A stretch of 64,000 nt of DNA from Phycisphaeraceae bacterium (GCA_028277745.1 JANQFR010000085.1:1-64000); one strand, 5' to 3'; counted from the first letter of the stretch, positions 43,698 to 53,717 are shown. Program-made: numbers and translations. The notes: generated by a model from the sequence alone, not told the origin.

Positions 43698-44476
43698 TGG
43701 AGCACGCTTTGTCGATCAACGTGTGGGAACCCGGCGAGGGGCGACGGAGCCGGCTTGATGCGTCAAGCCGGCGCGGCGGGCATGGGGCCCGACCCAGCCC
43801 GCTTCGCCGGCGCCGCCCTTCCCCACTCGGTTTTACGATCGTGGAATTGATCGTCGGGATGTCGGTGACGTCCATCGCCTTGCTGGGGGTCTACGCGATG
43901 TTTCAGCGGGTGTTGGACGTGGAGGCGGATGTGACCGGGCGGCAGGAACGGCGGGCCGTGGCCAACATGGTCGCCGACCACATGGACGCGGCGCTTCGGC
44001 GTTGCGCCAACGTGCCGGGGATCGCCGCGCTGGAGGCGGGGCCGGATGAGTCGGCGGGCACTTACGTGCTGATCTGCACCGGCATCGCCGGAGAGACCGG
44101 CTCGGATTCGGCGATGGGTTTCGAACGATTGCGTTACGAGTGGGGTTTCTCCGATCCGGACCGGGCCGGCACGCTCGAGTTGAGGCGGTTGACCTACGCC
44201 GGGACACGGTTGATTACGCCGCTTGGCGGCCTCGACCTGCAAGAGGCTGACGACGAAGTTCTCTGGCAAGCGGCCCTCCCTGTCACGATCGCGCGCCACG
44301 TCAGCGTGTCGATGCAGTTCCGTCCTGTGAGCGATCCGGAGGCCGAGTGGCGTGGGAGGTGGTCGGCCGCCGCGGGTGAATTTCAGGTTCTTCTACGCGT
44401 CAGCATGGGCGGTGAGGCGGTGCGGCGCCTGATCGTGCCGGCCGCCAACGCGGCGGCCATGGAAGGGGGTGGCTAA
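43697..44476 (+). CDS. gspJ: Minor pseudopilin GspJ
   Basis: The protein has 259 aa with a long basic leader of 45 residues before G45-FTIVELIVGMSVTSIALLG (Glu at +5). The rest is a larger minor-pseudopilin domain with mixed beta structure. The leader is unusually long, and the true start may lie further downstream. The ATG overlaps the gspI stop by one base. Confidence 0.8.
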   Translation: MEHALSINVWEPGEGRRSRLDASSRRGGHGARPSPLRRRRPSPLGFTIVELIVGMSVTSIALLGVYAMFQRVLDVEADVTGRQERRAVANMVADHMDAALRRCANVPGIAALEAGPDESAGTYVLICTGIAGETGSDSAMGFERLRYEWGFSDPDRAGTLELRRLTYAGTRLITPLGGLDLQEADDEVLWQAALPVTIARHVSVSMQFRPVSDPEAEWRGRWSAAAGEFQVLLRVSMGGEAVRRLIVPAANAAAMEGGG

Positions 44477-44478
44477 GC

Positions 44479-45504
44479 GTGCGTTGCGGTCGTGGCTCCA
44501 TCCTCATCCTGGTGCTCTTTGTGCTTTCGGTGTTGAGTCTGACCGCGGTTGGGTTCGCTTACCGTAGCGGGGTCGAACGCCGCGCGACGGATCACCGCAC
44601 GATCGCGGTTCAATTGCGGGCCCAGGCGGCCTCGGCCGCGGCGATCGCCATCGGCCGGCTCATGGAGAACACCAACGATTTCGATCACCGCGCCGAGCCG
44701 TGGCATACGCACGGACCGTTGTCGGCGGGCGACTGGCTGGCGGAATGGTCGGCCTCGGGCGGCGAGTTCGTCACGACGTACGCCGTGATCGATGAAGAGA
44801 GCAAATTGAATGTGCTCTTTGCCTCGAGTCAAGCGCTAGAAACGCTGGGGCTGACGACCGAGCAGGTCGACAGCCTCTTGGATTGGATGGACGAGGACGA
44901 AACAGCACGCCCTGACGGCGCCGAGACGTCTTATTACCTGCAGAGGCGGCCGCCGCACCGATCGAAGAACGCCCCGCTTGAATGCCTGGAGGAGTTGCTG
45001 GCCATCCGCGGTTTCACCGCGAACGATTATTACGGCGAAGACGCAGATCACGACGGGATCCTCGACCCCAACGAAAACGACGGCCCGGTTTCGCCGCCCC
45101 TGGACGACGTCGACGGCGAGCTGCGTCTGGGCATGATCAGCCTGTTGACCACCGTGGGGGACGGCCGAATCAACCTCAACACCGCGCCGCGTCAGGTGCT
45201 GGAGACGCTCCCGCTCTCTGACGGCGCGGCGGATCAGATCATTGCCTATCGCGCTTTTGACGCCCAGAGCCAAGGCGAGTTGGCCGACCACGTGTTCGCA
45301 TCCGTTGAGGATATCGAGCAACTCCAGGGGCTCACCGATGCCGATCGCGCGCTTTTAAGCGCTGTGTGTGTGTTTCATTCGACGCATTTCCGTGTGGTGG
45401 TGGAATCGCGTCATATGCCCAGCGGGCTTGTGCATCGGCTCGATGCGCTGTTGCGTGTGGGTGAACAAGGGCCGGAGATCATGCAATGGCGACCGTTGCC
45501 GTAG
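44479..45504 (+). CDS. gspK: Minor pseudopilin GspK
   Basis: The protein has 341 aa. A short leader MRCGRG and a hydrophobic helix SILILVLFVLSVLSL without Glu at +5, as in other GspK. SKLNVLFAS, LLDWMDEDE, PLECLEELLAIRGF and DGRINLNTAPRQVLETLP are clear T2SSK (SAM-like) domain motifs. An Asp-rich DADHDGILDPNENDG insertion looks like a calcium loop. The GTG start lies two bases after gspJ. It caps the pseudopilus. Confidence 0.92.
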   Translation: MRCGRGSILILVLFVLSVLSLTAVGFAYRSGVERRATDHRTIAVQLRAQAASAAAIAIGRLMENTNDFDHRAEPWHTHGPLSAGDWLAEWSASGGEFVTTYAVIDEESKLNVLFASSQALETLGLTTEQVDSLLDWMDEDETARPDGAETSYYLQRRPPHRSKNAPLECLEELLAIRGFTANDYYGEDADHDGILDPNENDGPVSPPLDDVDGELRLGMISLLTTVGDGRINLNTAPRQVLETLPLSDGAADQIIAYRAFDAQSQGELADHVFASVEDIEQLQGLTDADRALLSAVCVFHSTHFRVVVESRHMPSGLVHRLDALLRVGEQGPEIMQWRPLP

Positions 45505-46916
45505 AAAACACGGCCAGGCCTGATGAGCCGCTTCAGACCGACGCCCCCGCCCCTGCGCCGCGCCGGGGAAAGCAGCGGTGGCGGCAGGTGCTGGTTTGTC
45601 AGGCTTCCGGCGACCGGGTGTGGGGGGTGTGGGCGCGTCGACGCCGCGACCAGGTCGACGTACAGGAGGTCGTTTTCACGACGCCGCAAGAGGCGGCCGC
45701 GTGGCTCCGTGAGGCCGGATCGCGCAAGCGGATCGTTCTCGTGTTGCCGCGGCCGCGTTACCTCATTCAAACCACGCAAGCGCCGTCGGCGAATCCCGAT
45801 GAAGTCATGCAGATGCTGCGGCTGGAGGTCGAAGCGCATCTGCCTCCCGATTACGGCGATGTGCAGACGGCGTATCGACGCCTTGACGCGGAGGGCGCCG
45901 TATCGCAGCGTTATGAGGTCTATACAGCGCGGCGGGAGACGCTGCAGGACCAGTGCGAGGCCTTGGAGCGGTTGGGGCTGAAGCCGGAGTGGGTCGTCCC
46001 CAGCGCGGTCCTCTGGGGGCAGCTGCTCTTGACCCGGCCGACATTCGACCTGCTCGTGGCTCAAGGCCCCGACGGTGAATTGGAGACCGCCGCGGGTCAG
46101 AGGGACGGCTCCGTGCTCGTCCGCACCGTTCAAAGCGGCTCAAACACCCAAGACCCCGGGACTCCCCGCGGGTTGATCGAGTGTATCCGTCCGCTGTTGG
46201 CGACGGCCGACGCGGCCGACCGGCCCGTCGGCGTGGGGTGGTTGGGCGTCGAGTGCCCCGCGGCGAGCAATGGCCGTGTCCGGTTCGACGCCTTGGGCGA
46301 CGAGCGGCTCGAACCGACCGCGCAGCTGCTAGGGGCGTCGGCGCGGCTTCTGCTCGAGGCCGACACCGATCCGGTTCAGACGTTGTCAGCGAGCAATCTG
46401 CTTCCCGACGATTGGGCGCTGAGTGACCAGCGCTCGCAGTCCCTGCGCCAACTCGCGGTGGGCGCGGGGACGTTGCTCGCGGCGCTGCTGATGGTGTTCG
46501 TGGCGCTGAAGGCGGCGACCTACCGGCTTGGCGTCGTGAGCGACGGCCTGTCGGCGCAGATCGACCGGATCCGGGTGGACGGCGCCGCCACCGGCCGCCG
46601 GCTTGATCAACTGCGGGCCATCCAGGCCGCGCAGCGCACGCACGGCGATCTGACCGGGGTGCTCATGGGCCTCTATGAAGCCACGCCGGACGGCCTGACC
46701 TACAACTATGTCGAGCTGACGCCCGAGCGCGAACTTCATCTGCGCGGGCAGGCCGAGGCGCTGTCTCAGCCCTTCCTGTTGCCGGAGCGGTTGGAGCCGA
46801 CGCCGATGTTTGAACAGGTGAGCCTGCGCGACGCCAGCCAGTCCAAGAAAGGCCGGGGGTCGGTGGCCGAGTTCCGCGCTGACGCGATCTTCACACGTAG
46901 CGAGGGGAGGCCGTGA
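45486..46916 (+). CDS. gspL: GspL/PilM-like type II secretion protein
   Basis: The protein has 476 aa. The N-terminal half (about 30-300) has an actin-like PilM/GspL cytoplasmic fold (RKRIVLVLPRPRYLIQ, DEVMQMLRLEVEAHLP). One membrane helix (about 318-340) and a periplasmic coiled-coil with a ferredoxin-like end follow, the GspL layout. It would recruit GspE to the membrane. It overlaps gspK by 19 bases and gspM by four. Confidence 0.8.
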   Translation: MATVAVENTARPDEPLQTDAPAPAPRRGKQRWRQVLVCQASGDRVWGVWARRRRDQVDVQEVVFTTPQEAAAWLREAGSRKRIVLVLPRPRYLIQTTQAPSANPDEVMQMLRLEVEAHLPPDYGDVQTAYRRLDAEGAVSQRYEVYTARRETLQDQCEALERLGLKPEWVVPSAVLWGQLLLTRPTFDLLVAQGPDGELETAAGQRDGSVLVRTVQSGSNTQDPGTPRGLIECIRPLLATADAADRPVGVGWLGVECPAASNGRVRFDALGDERLEPTAQLLGASARLLLEADTDPVQTLSASNLLPDDWALSDQRSQSLRQLAVGAGTLLAALLMVFVALKAATYRLGVVSDGLSAQIDRIRVDGAATGRRLDQLRAIQAAQRTHGDLTGVLMGLYEATPDGLTYNYVELTPERELHLRGQAEALSQPFLLPERLEPTPMFEQVSLRDASQSKKGRGSVAEFRADAIFTRSEGRP

Positions 46917-47512
46917 TGCGGAAGCTGCTGACGCGTTTGAGCCCGCGGGAGTGGTCGCTTGCGGTCTTGGCGGTGACGGTCGGCCTGGGATTCATGATCT
47001 TGCGGGGCTGGGTGTTGCCCGCTTATGACGAATGGACCGCGCTGCGTACGATGGTGGAGGCCCAGCAGGCCCAGCACTTGAAGCTGTTGCGCAATCTCTC
47101 GGTGAAGGATGAGGTCGACGCCCGGTTTGCGTCCTTGGACGAGCGGGTCTGGCAGGCCGAGTCAGACCAAGTCACGCTCTCGAGCTTCCTCCGCGAGGTG
47201 GAGGCCGCCGCGCGGCAGCCGAACCTGACCCTGATCAACATGAAGCCGCTTGTGATACGGCGCGAGGCGAGCGTGGTGATCTACCCGGTCCGCTTGTCGG
47301 TCGCGGGCAAGCCGCAGGCCCTCGTGGGGTTTGTCGACGCTGTACTGGGGGGAGAATCGGTCACGGGACTCGAGTCGTTTTCGATCCGTGGGGTGCAGGG
47401 GGGACAGACGGTGGAATGTACGCTGAATATCTGGATGGTGTGCCTGGAGGAGCAGCCGCCGTCGCATGTCGCCGTGCCGTCTCAAGTGGTGCAGGGAGGG
47501 GTGGTGCGATGA
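46913..47512 (+). CDS. gspM: GspM/PilO-like type II secretion protein
   Basis: The protein has 199 aa. A single membrane helix near residues 14-32 is followed by a coiled-coil (AQQAQHLKLLRNLS) and a small alpha/beta domain, the GspM/PilO layout. The partner GspL is directly upstream. Starts GTG 46913 or ATG 46916 are both possible. Assignment rests on topology and gene order more than sequence motifs. Confidence 0.75.
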   Translation: MMRKLLTRLSPREWSLAVLAVTVGLGFMILRGWVLPAYDEWTALRTMVEAQQAQHLKLLRNLSVKDEVDARFASLDERVWQAESDQVTLSSFLREVEAAARQPNLTLINMKPLVIRREASVVIYPVRLSVAGKPQALVGFVDAVLGGESVTGLESFSIRGVQGGQTVECTLNIWMVCLEEQPPSHVAVPSQVVQGGVVR

Positions 47513-47982
47513 AGCGGGCGGATCGCCTTCCCTCGATGATCGCCGTGACCGGGCAGGCCGTGTTGGGGCTGTCGCTGTTGTTGGTCTTGGCGGCGGCGTT
47601 CTGGCCGATCCAGGATGACGCCGCGGGTTCGAACGCCTTGGACGCGCCCCGGCCCGCGGAGGTCGGCTTGGGCTCCGAGCCGATGGACGCTTTAGACTCG
47701 CAATCGCTGCTGCTCAAGATGGCCGGGCGCCGGCTGATCCGGCCCGCCCAGATTCAGGCCGCGGTCAAGGACACCGGGGCGGCCCAACGGCTGTTGAGCA
47801 AGCTAAAGCTACAGGGCGTGGTGCAGATGGGCGGCGATCACGTGGCGTATATCCAGGTCGCCGACCGGGGCGTGCAAACGGTCCGCGTGGGGAGCAGTGT
47901 CTTGGATTTCATGGTCGAAGCGGTCGAATCGGGCCGTGTGAAACTGTCGCTCGACGGCGTTGAAGTCGAGCTGACGCATTGA
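47509..47982 (+). CDS. Probable GspC/PilP-like secretion connector
   Basis: The protein has 157 aa with one membrane helix (about 9-33), a linker, and a C-terminal beta domain (KLQGVVQMGGDHVAYIQVADRG, then VRVGSSV and VKLSLDGVEVEL) like the homology region of GspC or PilP. Such proteins join the inner-membrane platform to the secretin. ATG 47509 overlaps the gspM stop. The gspD start is about 30 bases downstream of its stop. Confidence 0.65.
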   Translation: MKRADRLPSMIAVTGQAVLGLSLLLVLAAAFWPIQDDAAGSNALDAPRPAEVGLGSEPMDALDSQSLLLKMAGRRLIRPAQIQAAVKDTGAAQRLLSKLKLQGVVQMGGDHVAYIQVADRGVQTVRVGSSVLDFMVEAVESGRVKLSLDGVEVELTH

Positions 47983-48011
47983 ACCGTTCTATGCGAGTAA
48001 TTGGAGTACGC

Positions 48012-50330
48012 ATGAGTCGATGGGAGCCGTGGGTAATGGCCGCTTGTTTGATGATCTTCGCCTTCCCGTTTCACGCCCAGCAAGGCGGGATGGACCCGTT
48101 CCGCCGTGGCGGGACCGATCCGACGGGTTCCCAGAAGCCGGGGGTCATCGCCAGCGTCGAGTTCGTGCAGACCGACATCACCACGATCTTCAAGATGATC
48201 TCCGATCTGACCGGCTGGAGCATCGTCATGAGCCCCGAGCTGTCCAAGGCGCCGCCCAAGATCAACATCTGGATCAAGAACCTCACGCCGGATCAGGTCC
48301 TCCAGCATGTCGCGTCGCTGGCCGGGCTGGTGCTGGAGCGGCAGGGCAACACCGTTCAGGTGATGACGTTCGACGAGTACGTCACAAGCCGGGGTGTGGA
48401 GAAGAAGGTGTTGTCGCTCAAGCACGGCGACGCCAAGGAGATCGCCGCCAGCCTGCAGCCGTTTGTAGACGACAAGCAGGGCGGAAAAGTGCTCGCCGAC
48501 GGGTCGAGCAATCAGATCATCCTGCTCATGCCCACGCCGCTGATGGACAGCCTGATCCAACTGGTCGGCCGGCTGGACACGCCTTATGCCCGTGATCAGG
48601 TGCGGGTGGTGCGGCTGATTCATCTGGAAGCGCGGGAGATCATCCCGGACCTTGAGGAGTTCCTGACCCAGTCGGCCACGCGCGGGGAAAACACCGCAGC
48701 CCGGACCGTGAAAAGCGACGCCGCGGCCGGCTCGGAAGACGCCCCGCAGGCGGGGCAGGACTGGCTCGTCCGGTTCATGGTTGAACCGAAACTCAACGCG
48801 GTGGTGCTCCGCGGGCTGCGTGAGGACGTGGAGCGTGCGGCGGAGCTGATCTCGCAGCTCGATGTGCCCACACAGATCATGACCATTGGCTACCAGCTCC
48901 AGTACACCAATGCCGAGGAGGTCTTTGAGACGCTGGAGGATATTGTCGAAGAGAGCTTGCGCCGGCGTGGCGGGGATGAGGCGGACGCCAGGCTGCGGGT
49001 GGCCGCCAGTGAACAGAACAATCGGATCATCGTCGAGGGCAGCCAGAAGGACCAGGCGAAGATCGCCAGCGTGATCAATGCCATCGACCAGCCGCTGCCT
49101 CCGGGGACGGGGGGGATGCGTGTGTACCGGTTGGAGAACGCTTCGGCCCGTGAGGTCGCGCAGGTTATCCAGGAACTGATCGAAGAACGCAACCGCCGCG
49201 ATCAACTCGCCCGGCAGCAGAGGTCCGCCCGCTCGTCCGGGCAGTCTACCGGAGGGTTTCAGGCGGGCGCCGCCGCGCAGCCCCCCACGCCAGGGGGCGC
49301 GGTCGGGGACGGGGCGCCGGGCGGCGGCGCGGCGGAATCAAGCGCGGGCGACGTGCTGCCTGCGCGCGTGACGGCGGCCGAGGAAATCAACGCCGTCATC
49401 ATCCGCGCGTCCGCGGCCGAACAGGACGAATACAGCGCGGTGATCCGAGACATGGATCAGCCGCGCGACCAAGTGCTGTTGGAAGTCACCGTGGTCACGG
49501 TCCGCAATGACGACAGCCTTGACCTGGGCGTCGAGGTCTTCGGGCGGATCGGGATCTCCGGGACCGAGATCCTGGGGTTCACGAATTTCACTTCGCGTGA
49601 GATCGGCGCCGGGACCGTGGACCAGAGCGAGGAGGAACAAGACTCGCCGCTTGGCCTGAACCTGGGCATTTTTAATTCCGACGACCTCTCGATTGTTCTC
49701 AACGCGCTCAAGACCGTCGGCGAGACACGGATCGCCTCGGCTCCGAGGCTGCTGGTTCAGGACAACGCGGAGGCGGAGCTGCGGCAGATCGCCCAGGAGC
49801 CGTTCGAGGTGATCAGCCAGTCCGACAGTTCGACCATCACTTCGTTCGGTGGGTTTGTCGACGCCGGCACATCGCTGCTGGTGGTTCCCCACATCTCCGA
49901 TGACGACTGGCTTCGGCTGGATTACGAAGTCACCCTCAGCTCCTTCGGCGTCCGAACCGCCGAGCAGCTTGAGGCCAACCTGCCGCCGCCTCGGCGCGAA
50001 AACACCAGCCGCGGCACGGTCCGCGTGCCCAACGAATACGTGGTGGTGCTCGGCGGTCTGACTTCAACCCGGGAGGATGAGACGGTGTCGTCGGTGCCGA
50101 TCCTTGGAGATATCCCGCTTATGGGCAATCTTTTCAAGAACCGAACCACGACCCGGTTCAAGGAGACGCTGTTTATTTTCGTCCGACCGATCGCGTTACG
50201 AGACCCGGCATTCCGCGACCTGTTGTCGCTCAGCCGGGCGCAGGCGCGGCAGGCCAAAGTCGCCGCGGATGTTCCGATGAATCCCTTGAAGTTTTTCGTG
50301 TCGTTGGATACCGAGGAGCCGGCGGAATGA
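48012..50330 (+). CDS. gspD: Type II secretion secretin GspD
   Basis: The protein has 772 aa. ATG 48012 has GGAG five bases upstream and gives a signal peptide (VMAACLMIFAFPFHAQ). N0 to N3 domains cover about 35-490 (NIWIKNLTPDQVLQHVA, VKVLSLKHGDA-type repeats), with a Gly/Ala/Gln-rich linker around 415-450. The secretin domain (about 500-740) has VLLEVTVVTV, ASAPRLLVQDNAEAEL and VPNEYVVVLGGLTSTRED, then the S-domain-like tail. It forms the outer-membrane channel. The preceding TTG 47979 is less likely. Confidence 0.93.
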   Translation: MSRWEPWVMAACLMIFAFPFHAQQGGMDPFRRGGTDPTGSQKPGVIASVEFVQTDITTIFKMISDLTGWSIVMSPELSKAPPKINIWIKNLTPDQVLQHVASLAGLVLERQGNTVQVMTFDEYVTSRGVEKKVLSLKHGDAKEIAASLQPFVDDKQGGKVLADGSSNQIILLMPTPLMDSLIQLVGRLDTPYARDQVRVVRLIHLEAREIIPDLEEFLTQSATRGENTAARTVKSDAAAGSEDAPQAGQDWLVRFMVEPKLNAVVLRGLREDVERAAELISQLDVPTQIMTIGYQLQYTNAEEVFETLEDIVEESLRRRGGDEADARLRVAASEQNNRIIVEGSQKDQAKIASVINAIDQPLPPGTGGMRVYRLENASAREVAQVIQELIEERNRRDQLARQQRSARSSGQSTGGFQAGAAAQPPTPGGAVGDGAPGGGAAESSAGDVLPARVTAAEEINAVIIRASAAEQDEYSAVIRDMDQPRDQVLLEVTVVTVRNDDSLDLGVEVFGRIGISGTEILGFTNFTSREIGAGTVDQSEEEQDSPLGLNLGIFNSDDLSIVLNALKTVGETRIASAPRLLVQDNAEAELRQIAQEPFEVISQSDSSTITSFGGFVDAGTSLLVVPHISDDDWLRLDYEVTLSSFGVRTAEQLEANLPPPRRENTSRGTVRVPNEYVVVLGGLTSTREDETVSSVPILGDIPLMGNLFKNRTTTRFKETLFIFVRPIALRDPAFRDLLSLSRAQARQAKVAADVPMNPLKFFVSLDTEEPAE

Positions 50331-50995
50331 GTTGTTCTTTCAATTACTGGACTGCGTGCGGCATGATCCTCGCGTTGGTCGCCGCGACGGGCTGCCTGAG
50401 CCCCCAGGAGAAAGCCCAGCGTGCTGTGGAGGAGGAGCTGCGCGAACGCCGCCAACAGCAGGCGCAATCCGACCGCCTGTACGACCAGGCGATGGAGGCG
50501 TACAAGCAGTCGTACCTGGACCGGGAATTGGGGGTGTCTCCGGACCTGGACAAGGCTCAGGACCTGCTGCGCCAATCGGTCGCGGCGTATGACGGCAACG
50601 CCAACGCGTGGATGGCGCTGGGCGTGGTGGCGTATGAAAAAGATGAATTCTTTGACGCGGCGCGGGCGTTCGACCGCGCCGCCCGGCTGATGCCGACGCG
50701 ATATGAACCGCGATTTAACCTGGGCTCCATCTTTGAGATGGCGGGCCACTACGAGAAAGCGATCAGCGAATACGAAACCGCCCTGCGTCTTGCCCCGGAT
50801 CAGGTCGAGGTCATGGAGAACCTGGCCCGATGCTACATCCGGACCGGGCGGAAACTACAGGAGGCGAAACGGTTGGTTGACCGGGCGTTGCTGACCGAGT
50901 TGCGGTTGGACTGGCGGGCGTGGTTGGAGCGTCAGGCGATCCGGCTTTCACAGACATCCACTCCACCCTCGACCGTGCCTGGAGACGGATCATGA
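50327..50995 (+). CDS. TPR lipoprotein, probable secretin-assembly accessory
   Basis: The protein has 222 aa with signal peptide and lipobox (VAATGC, Cys23). TPR-like helices follow (DLDKAQDLLRQSVAAYDGNANAWMALG, YEPRFNLGSIFEMAGHYEKAISEYETAL). It overlaps gspD by four bases. Lipoproteins with TPR repeats beside secretins, such as PilF-type pilotins, help secretin localisation; that role is inferred here from position. Confidence 0.75.
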   Translation: MSCSFNYWTACGMILALVAATGCLSPQEKAQRAVEEELRERRQQQAQSDRLYDQAMEAYKQSYLDRELGVSPDLDKAQDLLRQSVAAYDGNANAWMALGVVAYEKDEFFDAARAFDRAARLMPTRYEPRFNLGSIFEMAGHYEKAISEYETALRLAPDQVEVMENLARCYIRTGRKLQEAKRLVDRALLTELRLDWRAWLERQAIRLSQTSTPPSTVPGDGS

Positions 50996-52020
50996 ATGTC
51001 CATTTGTCAAGCCAACGGGTTCTCAGGCTGGGCCTGCTGTCTCTCATGACCGCTGCGTTAGGACCGACGTTTGCTTCCGGGCAAACGCACCCGCCGTTTA
51101 CCATCGCCAGCGAACGCGAAATTGCACGGGGTATCACTATGATCTGCCCCTCCCATCGCCACGGGACCCTCGATCAGGCGATTAAGAAACTGACCAACCT
51201 GACCGCGAACCTCCCGGCCGACCGGCCGTCATCCAGTTGGGTCTGCCGGTCGAACCAGCTCCCCACACTGGAGAAGATCACGCCCTTGGTGGACGAGATC
51301 TATATCAATCCTTACGTACTCCTCTCAACCGATCCGCCTGCCGCCGATACGCCGGTCTGGCCTGGCTGCGATCACCCGATGCTCAATCAGGTGCGGGCCA
51401 TCCGCGACGTCGCCGGCGCCGACCAGCGCCTGATCGCCTGTATCGATCTCCGCGGCGAGCCGAGTCATTACGAGAAACGCCGGGCGTCGTTTGAAGAGAT
51501 CGAGTGGCTGACCCTCGCCGTCGTCGGGGCCGGCTATCAGGGCATCGTGTGGCGTTCCGAACCCGACCCGAAGGCGGCTTGGCGGATGCGTCTGCGGCGG
51601 CTTGAGGACGGGCTGCGGGCGTACGCTCAAGAGCTGGCCGACGCCCGCCCCGTGGCTTGGGTGTCGGCGGGAGACGGCGGATTCGTGAGTGCAACCGCCG
51701 GCGAGCACCGACTCTTCGTGTGCGTCCTGCACGATCAGTACATGCATATGTTGCCTGACCACAGCGCCTTCCAGCTTCCGTTGGAGGTCGAGCCGTCACA
51801 GGTTCAACTGCGGATTGCGTTGCCGCTTGGAACGACGGTTCAATCCGGACAGACCCTCGGCGGCGTGCCGGTGGTCATCGAGAACGCGGATGGTCATCTC
51901 GCTGTGAACCACCGGGTCCGCGGCGGCGGTGACATGCTGATTTTTGACCTTACCACCGCTTCAGCGCGGGCGTCGGATACGCTCCAGCAGGATATCGCTG
52001 CGTCGGCCCCGCAGCGATGA
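50992..52020 (+). CDS. Exported protein of unknown function
   Basis: The protein has 342 aa. ATG 50992 overlaps the preceding stop (ATGA) and gives a signal peptide (RLGLLSLMTAALGPTFASGQ). The middle part has barrel-like phrases (VDEIYINPYVLL, LIACIDLRGEPSHY, VVGAGYQGIVWR) suggesting a TIM-barrel glycosidase-like fold, but no catalytic residues can be assigned. It belongs to the secretion operon by overlap. Confidence 0.65.
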   Translation: MNVHLSSQRVLRLGLLSLMTAALGPTFASGQTHPPFTIASEREIARGITMICPSHRHGTLDQAIKKLTNLTANLPADRPSSSWVCRSNQLPTLEKITPLVDEIYINPYVLLSTDPPAADTPVWPGCDHPMLNQVRAIRDVAGADQRLIACIDLRGEPSHYEKRRASFEEIEWLTLAVVGAGYQGIVWRSEPDPKAAWRMRLRRLEDGLRAYAQELADARPVAWVSAGDGGFVSATAGEHRLFVCVLHDQYMHMLPDHSAFQLPLEVEPSQVQLRIALPLGTTVQSGQTLGGVPVVIENADGHLAVNHRVRGGGDMLIFDLTTASARASDTLQQDIAASAPQR

Positions 52021-52033
52021 GACCCATATTGTC

Positions 52034-53401
52034 ATGAAGTATCTGCCCATCATCCTGAGTTGTCTGCTCCTACCGATCACGGTTCCGCCCGATGCGGTTG
52101 CGGGCCAAGCCGTGTCGGGGGAGGCGAGTTATGCGGAATTCAAAAGAACTTTTTTGCAAGAGCAGCAAGGCCCGTACGATCGTGTGATCGCCGCGTATGC
52201 CGATGACGCCGCGATCCGTGCGTTCCAGCAGCGGGTGGCGACGTTGGGCCGGGTCGTGGGGCTCCTGATCGACGGGTTCGAGGCCTCCAAAGCCGCGTCT
52301 TTGGCGTCCATGCTGCAAGGTCTGGAGGAGATGCCCGCGTCGGCGGCGCCGACCGGCCCGTCAGGGTCGGCGCTGATGGCGATGGATATCCTCAGCGAAT
52401 ACGAGCCTTACTTCGCAGCGGGTTTGCCAACGCCGCCGATCAAGGAAGAGGAACTCGCGGTCCTGCGGGACTACTACCGTGGCGTTATAGAAGCGGCTCA
52501 GGCTTACGTGGGCAAGCGCGGGCGGGTCGTGGCGGCGATCAGCGACAGGAGCCGGATCGATGCGGTGCAGCTCGGTCTCGTGCTGCATTTTCTGCACGTG
52601 GACGATCAGGCGTGGACCCGCGATCATATTGAAAGCTTGCCGGAATGGATGAAGCAGCCCACCGGCCTCAGGGCTGTCGAGCGTTTTGCGCTGCGGCTGC
52701 GGCGGACGCGCACGGCATACGCTTTTGTCCAGTACATGCACGAGTCTCGGTTGAAGGGCGGCCGGCCGTTGGATTACGCGCAGTACCTGCGGGCCGCGGC
52801 GCGGCAAGCCCAGCAAGACCGTGATTTCCACGCGGCGGTCTATTGCCTCCGGGCCGCGGTGGCCGAGTCGGAGCCGGCCGGCGACCATGAACAGACCGCC
52901 CAGCTGCGGTTTGACTTGGCCGCGTTGTACGCCGAAGCGGGCCATCCGCAGCTCGCGGCCGACGAAATCACCGTTGTCCTCTCCGCCCAAGTGCAGCCTG
53001 ACACCTATGGCCGCGCGGCGATGCTCAGGCTGAAGTATCTCTATGAGGCCGATCAGTTTGACGTCATCGTTAAGGAGTCGCCCGGTTATCAGGCCGATGA
53101 TCGATGCCGGATTTACCTGCCTCAGGTGATCTACATCACCTGGGTGGCCTGCCGTCGGGTGAATGATGAGCCCGGCGCTGAACAACTTTCGAACGTTTTT
53201 CTGGAGCGGTTCCCGCGTCACCCGCTGGGCGCGGACATCCATTTTGGGGCGGCGATGAAGATGCTCTCCAAGAGCGATTACGAAGGGGCGCAGCGGCGGC
53301 TTGAGATTATCGAGTATCACTACCCCGCTTCGCATCTGACAAGGAAAGTCAAAGAGCTCCAGGAACGGCTGGATAAAAAAGCGCAAGAACATGCCGAGTG
53401 A
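52034..53401 (+). CDS. Exported TPR-repeat protein
   Basis: The protein has 455 aa with a signal peptide (YLPIILSCLLLPITVPPDAVAG). The C-terminal half is helical with TPR-like units (DFHAAVYCLRAAVAESEPAG, LAALYAEAGHPQLAADEI, GAAMKMLSKSDYEGAQRRLEIIEYHYP). It is probably a protein-interaction scaffold in the periplasm. ATG 52034 lies 13 bases after the previous stop. A gap of about 300 bases separates it from the next gene. Confidence 0.7.
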   Translation: MKYLPIILSCLLLPITVPPDAVAGQAVSGEASYAEFKRTFLQEQQGPYDRVIAAYADDAAIRAFQQRVATLGRVVGLLIDGFEASKAASLASMLQGLEEMPASAAPTGPSGSALMAMDILSEYEPYFAAGLPTPPIKEEELAVLRDYYRGVIEAAQAYVGKRGRVVAAISDRSRIDAVQLGLVLHFLHVDDQAWTRDHIESLPEWMKQPTGLRAVERFALRLRRTRTAYAFVQYMHESRLKGGRPLDYAQYLRAAARQAQQDRDFHAAVYCLRAAVAESEPAGDHEQTAQLRFDLAALYAEAGHPQLAADEITVVLSAQVQPDTYGRAAMLRLKYLYEADQFDVIVKESPGYQADDRCRIYLPQVIYITWVACRRVNDEPGAEQLSNVFLERFPRHPLGADIHFGAAMKMLSKSDYEGAQRRLEIIEYHYPASHLTRKVKELQERLDKKAQEHAE

Positions 53402-53717
53402 CCGGCGGTGAACCCTTAACCGGCTTCCTTGGGGCCGGACGGTCGAACTGATGTGTTAATGACAAAAAGCGGATAAATCCATTGAGTCATGAAAAGAACG
53501 GCTTCCGGTTGATGGTTGCAGCGACGCTGATAAAAACAGGTCTTGCGCGCGACATTGTGCTTTGCGCCGCGTGGGGACCATATCCTCGCCAAGACCGACG
53601 CTTGGAAGCCGAGCCGGGACGTCGATCAGATTCGACAGCCCGCTGTTTCACGGGGAAACAGCGGATACAAAGTGTTTGAACTTTTGATCTATCAGCCTCT
53701 TACTGAAGGAGTTTGCG
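53402..53717 (+). other. Intergenic gap inside the secretion locus with a strong hairpin
   Basis: No gene is convincing here. The stretch contains a perfect 10-bp stem (ccgctgtttc 53640-53649, gaaacagcgg 53655-53664) with a five-base loop and no T-run, 54 bases before the next start codon. It may be a processing or regulatory stem in the long transcript, or part of an internal promoter region. Confidence 0.5.
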
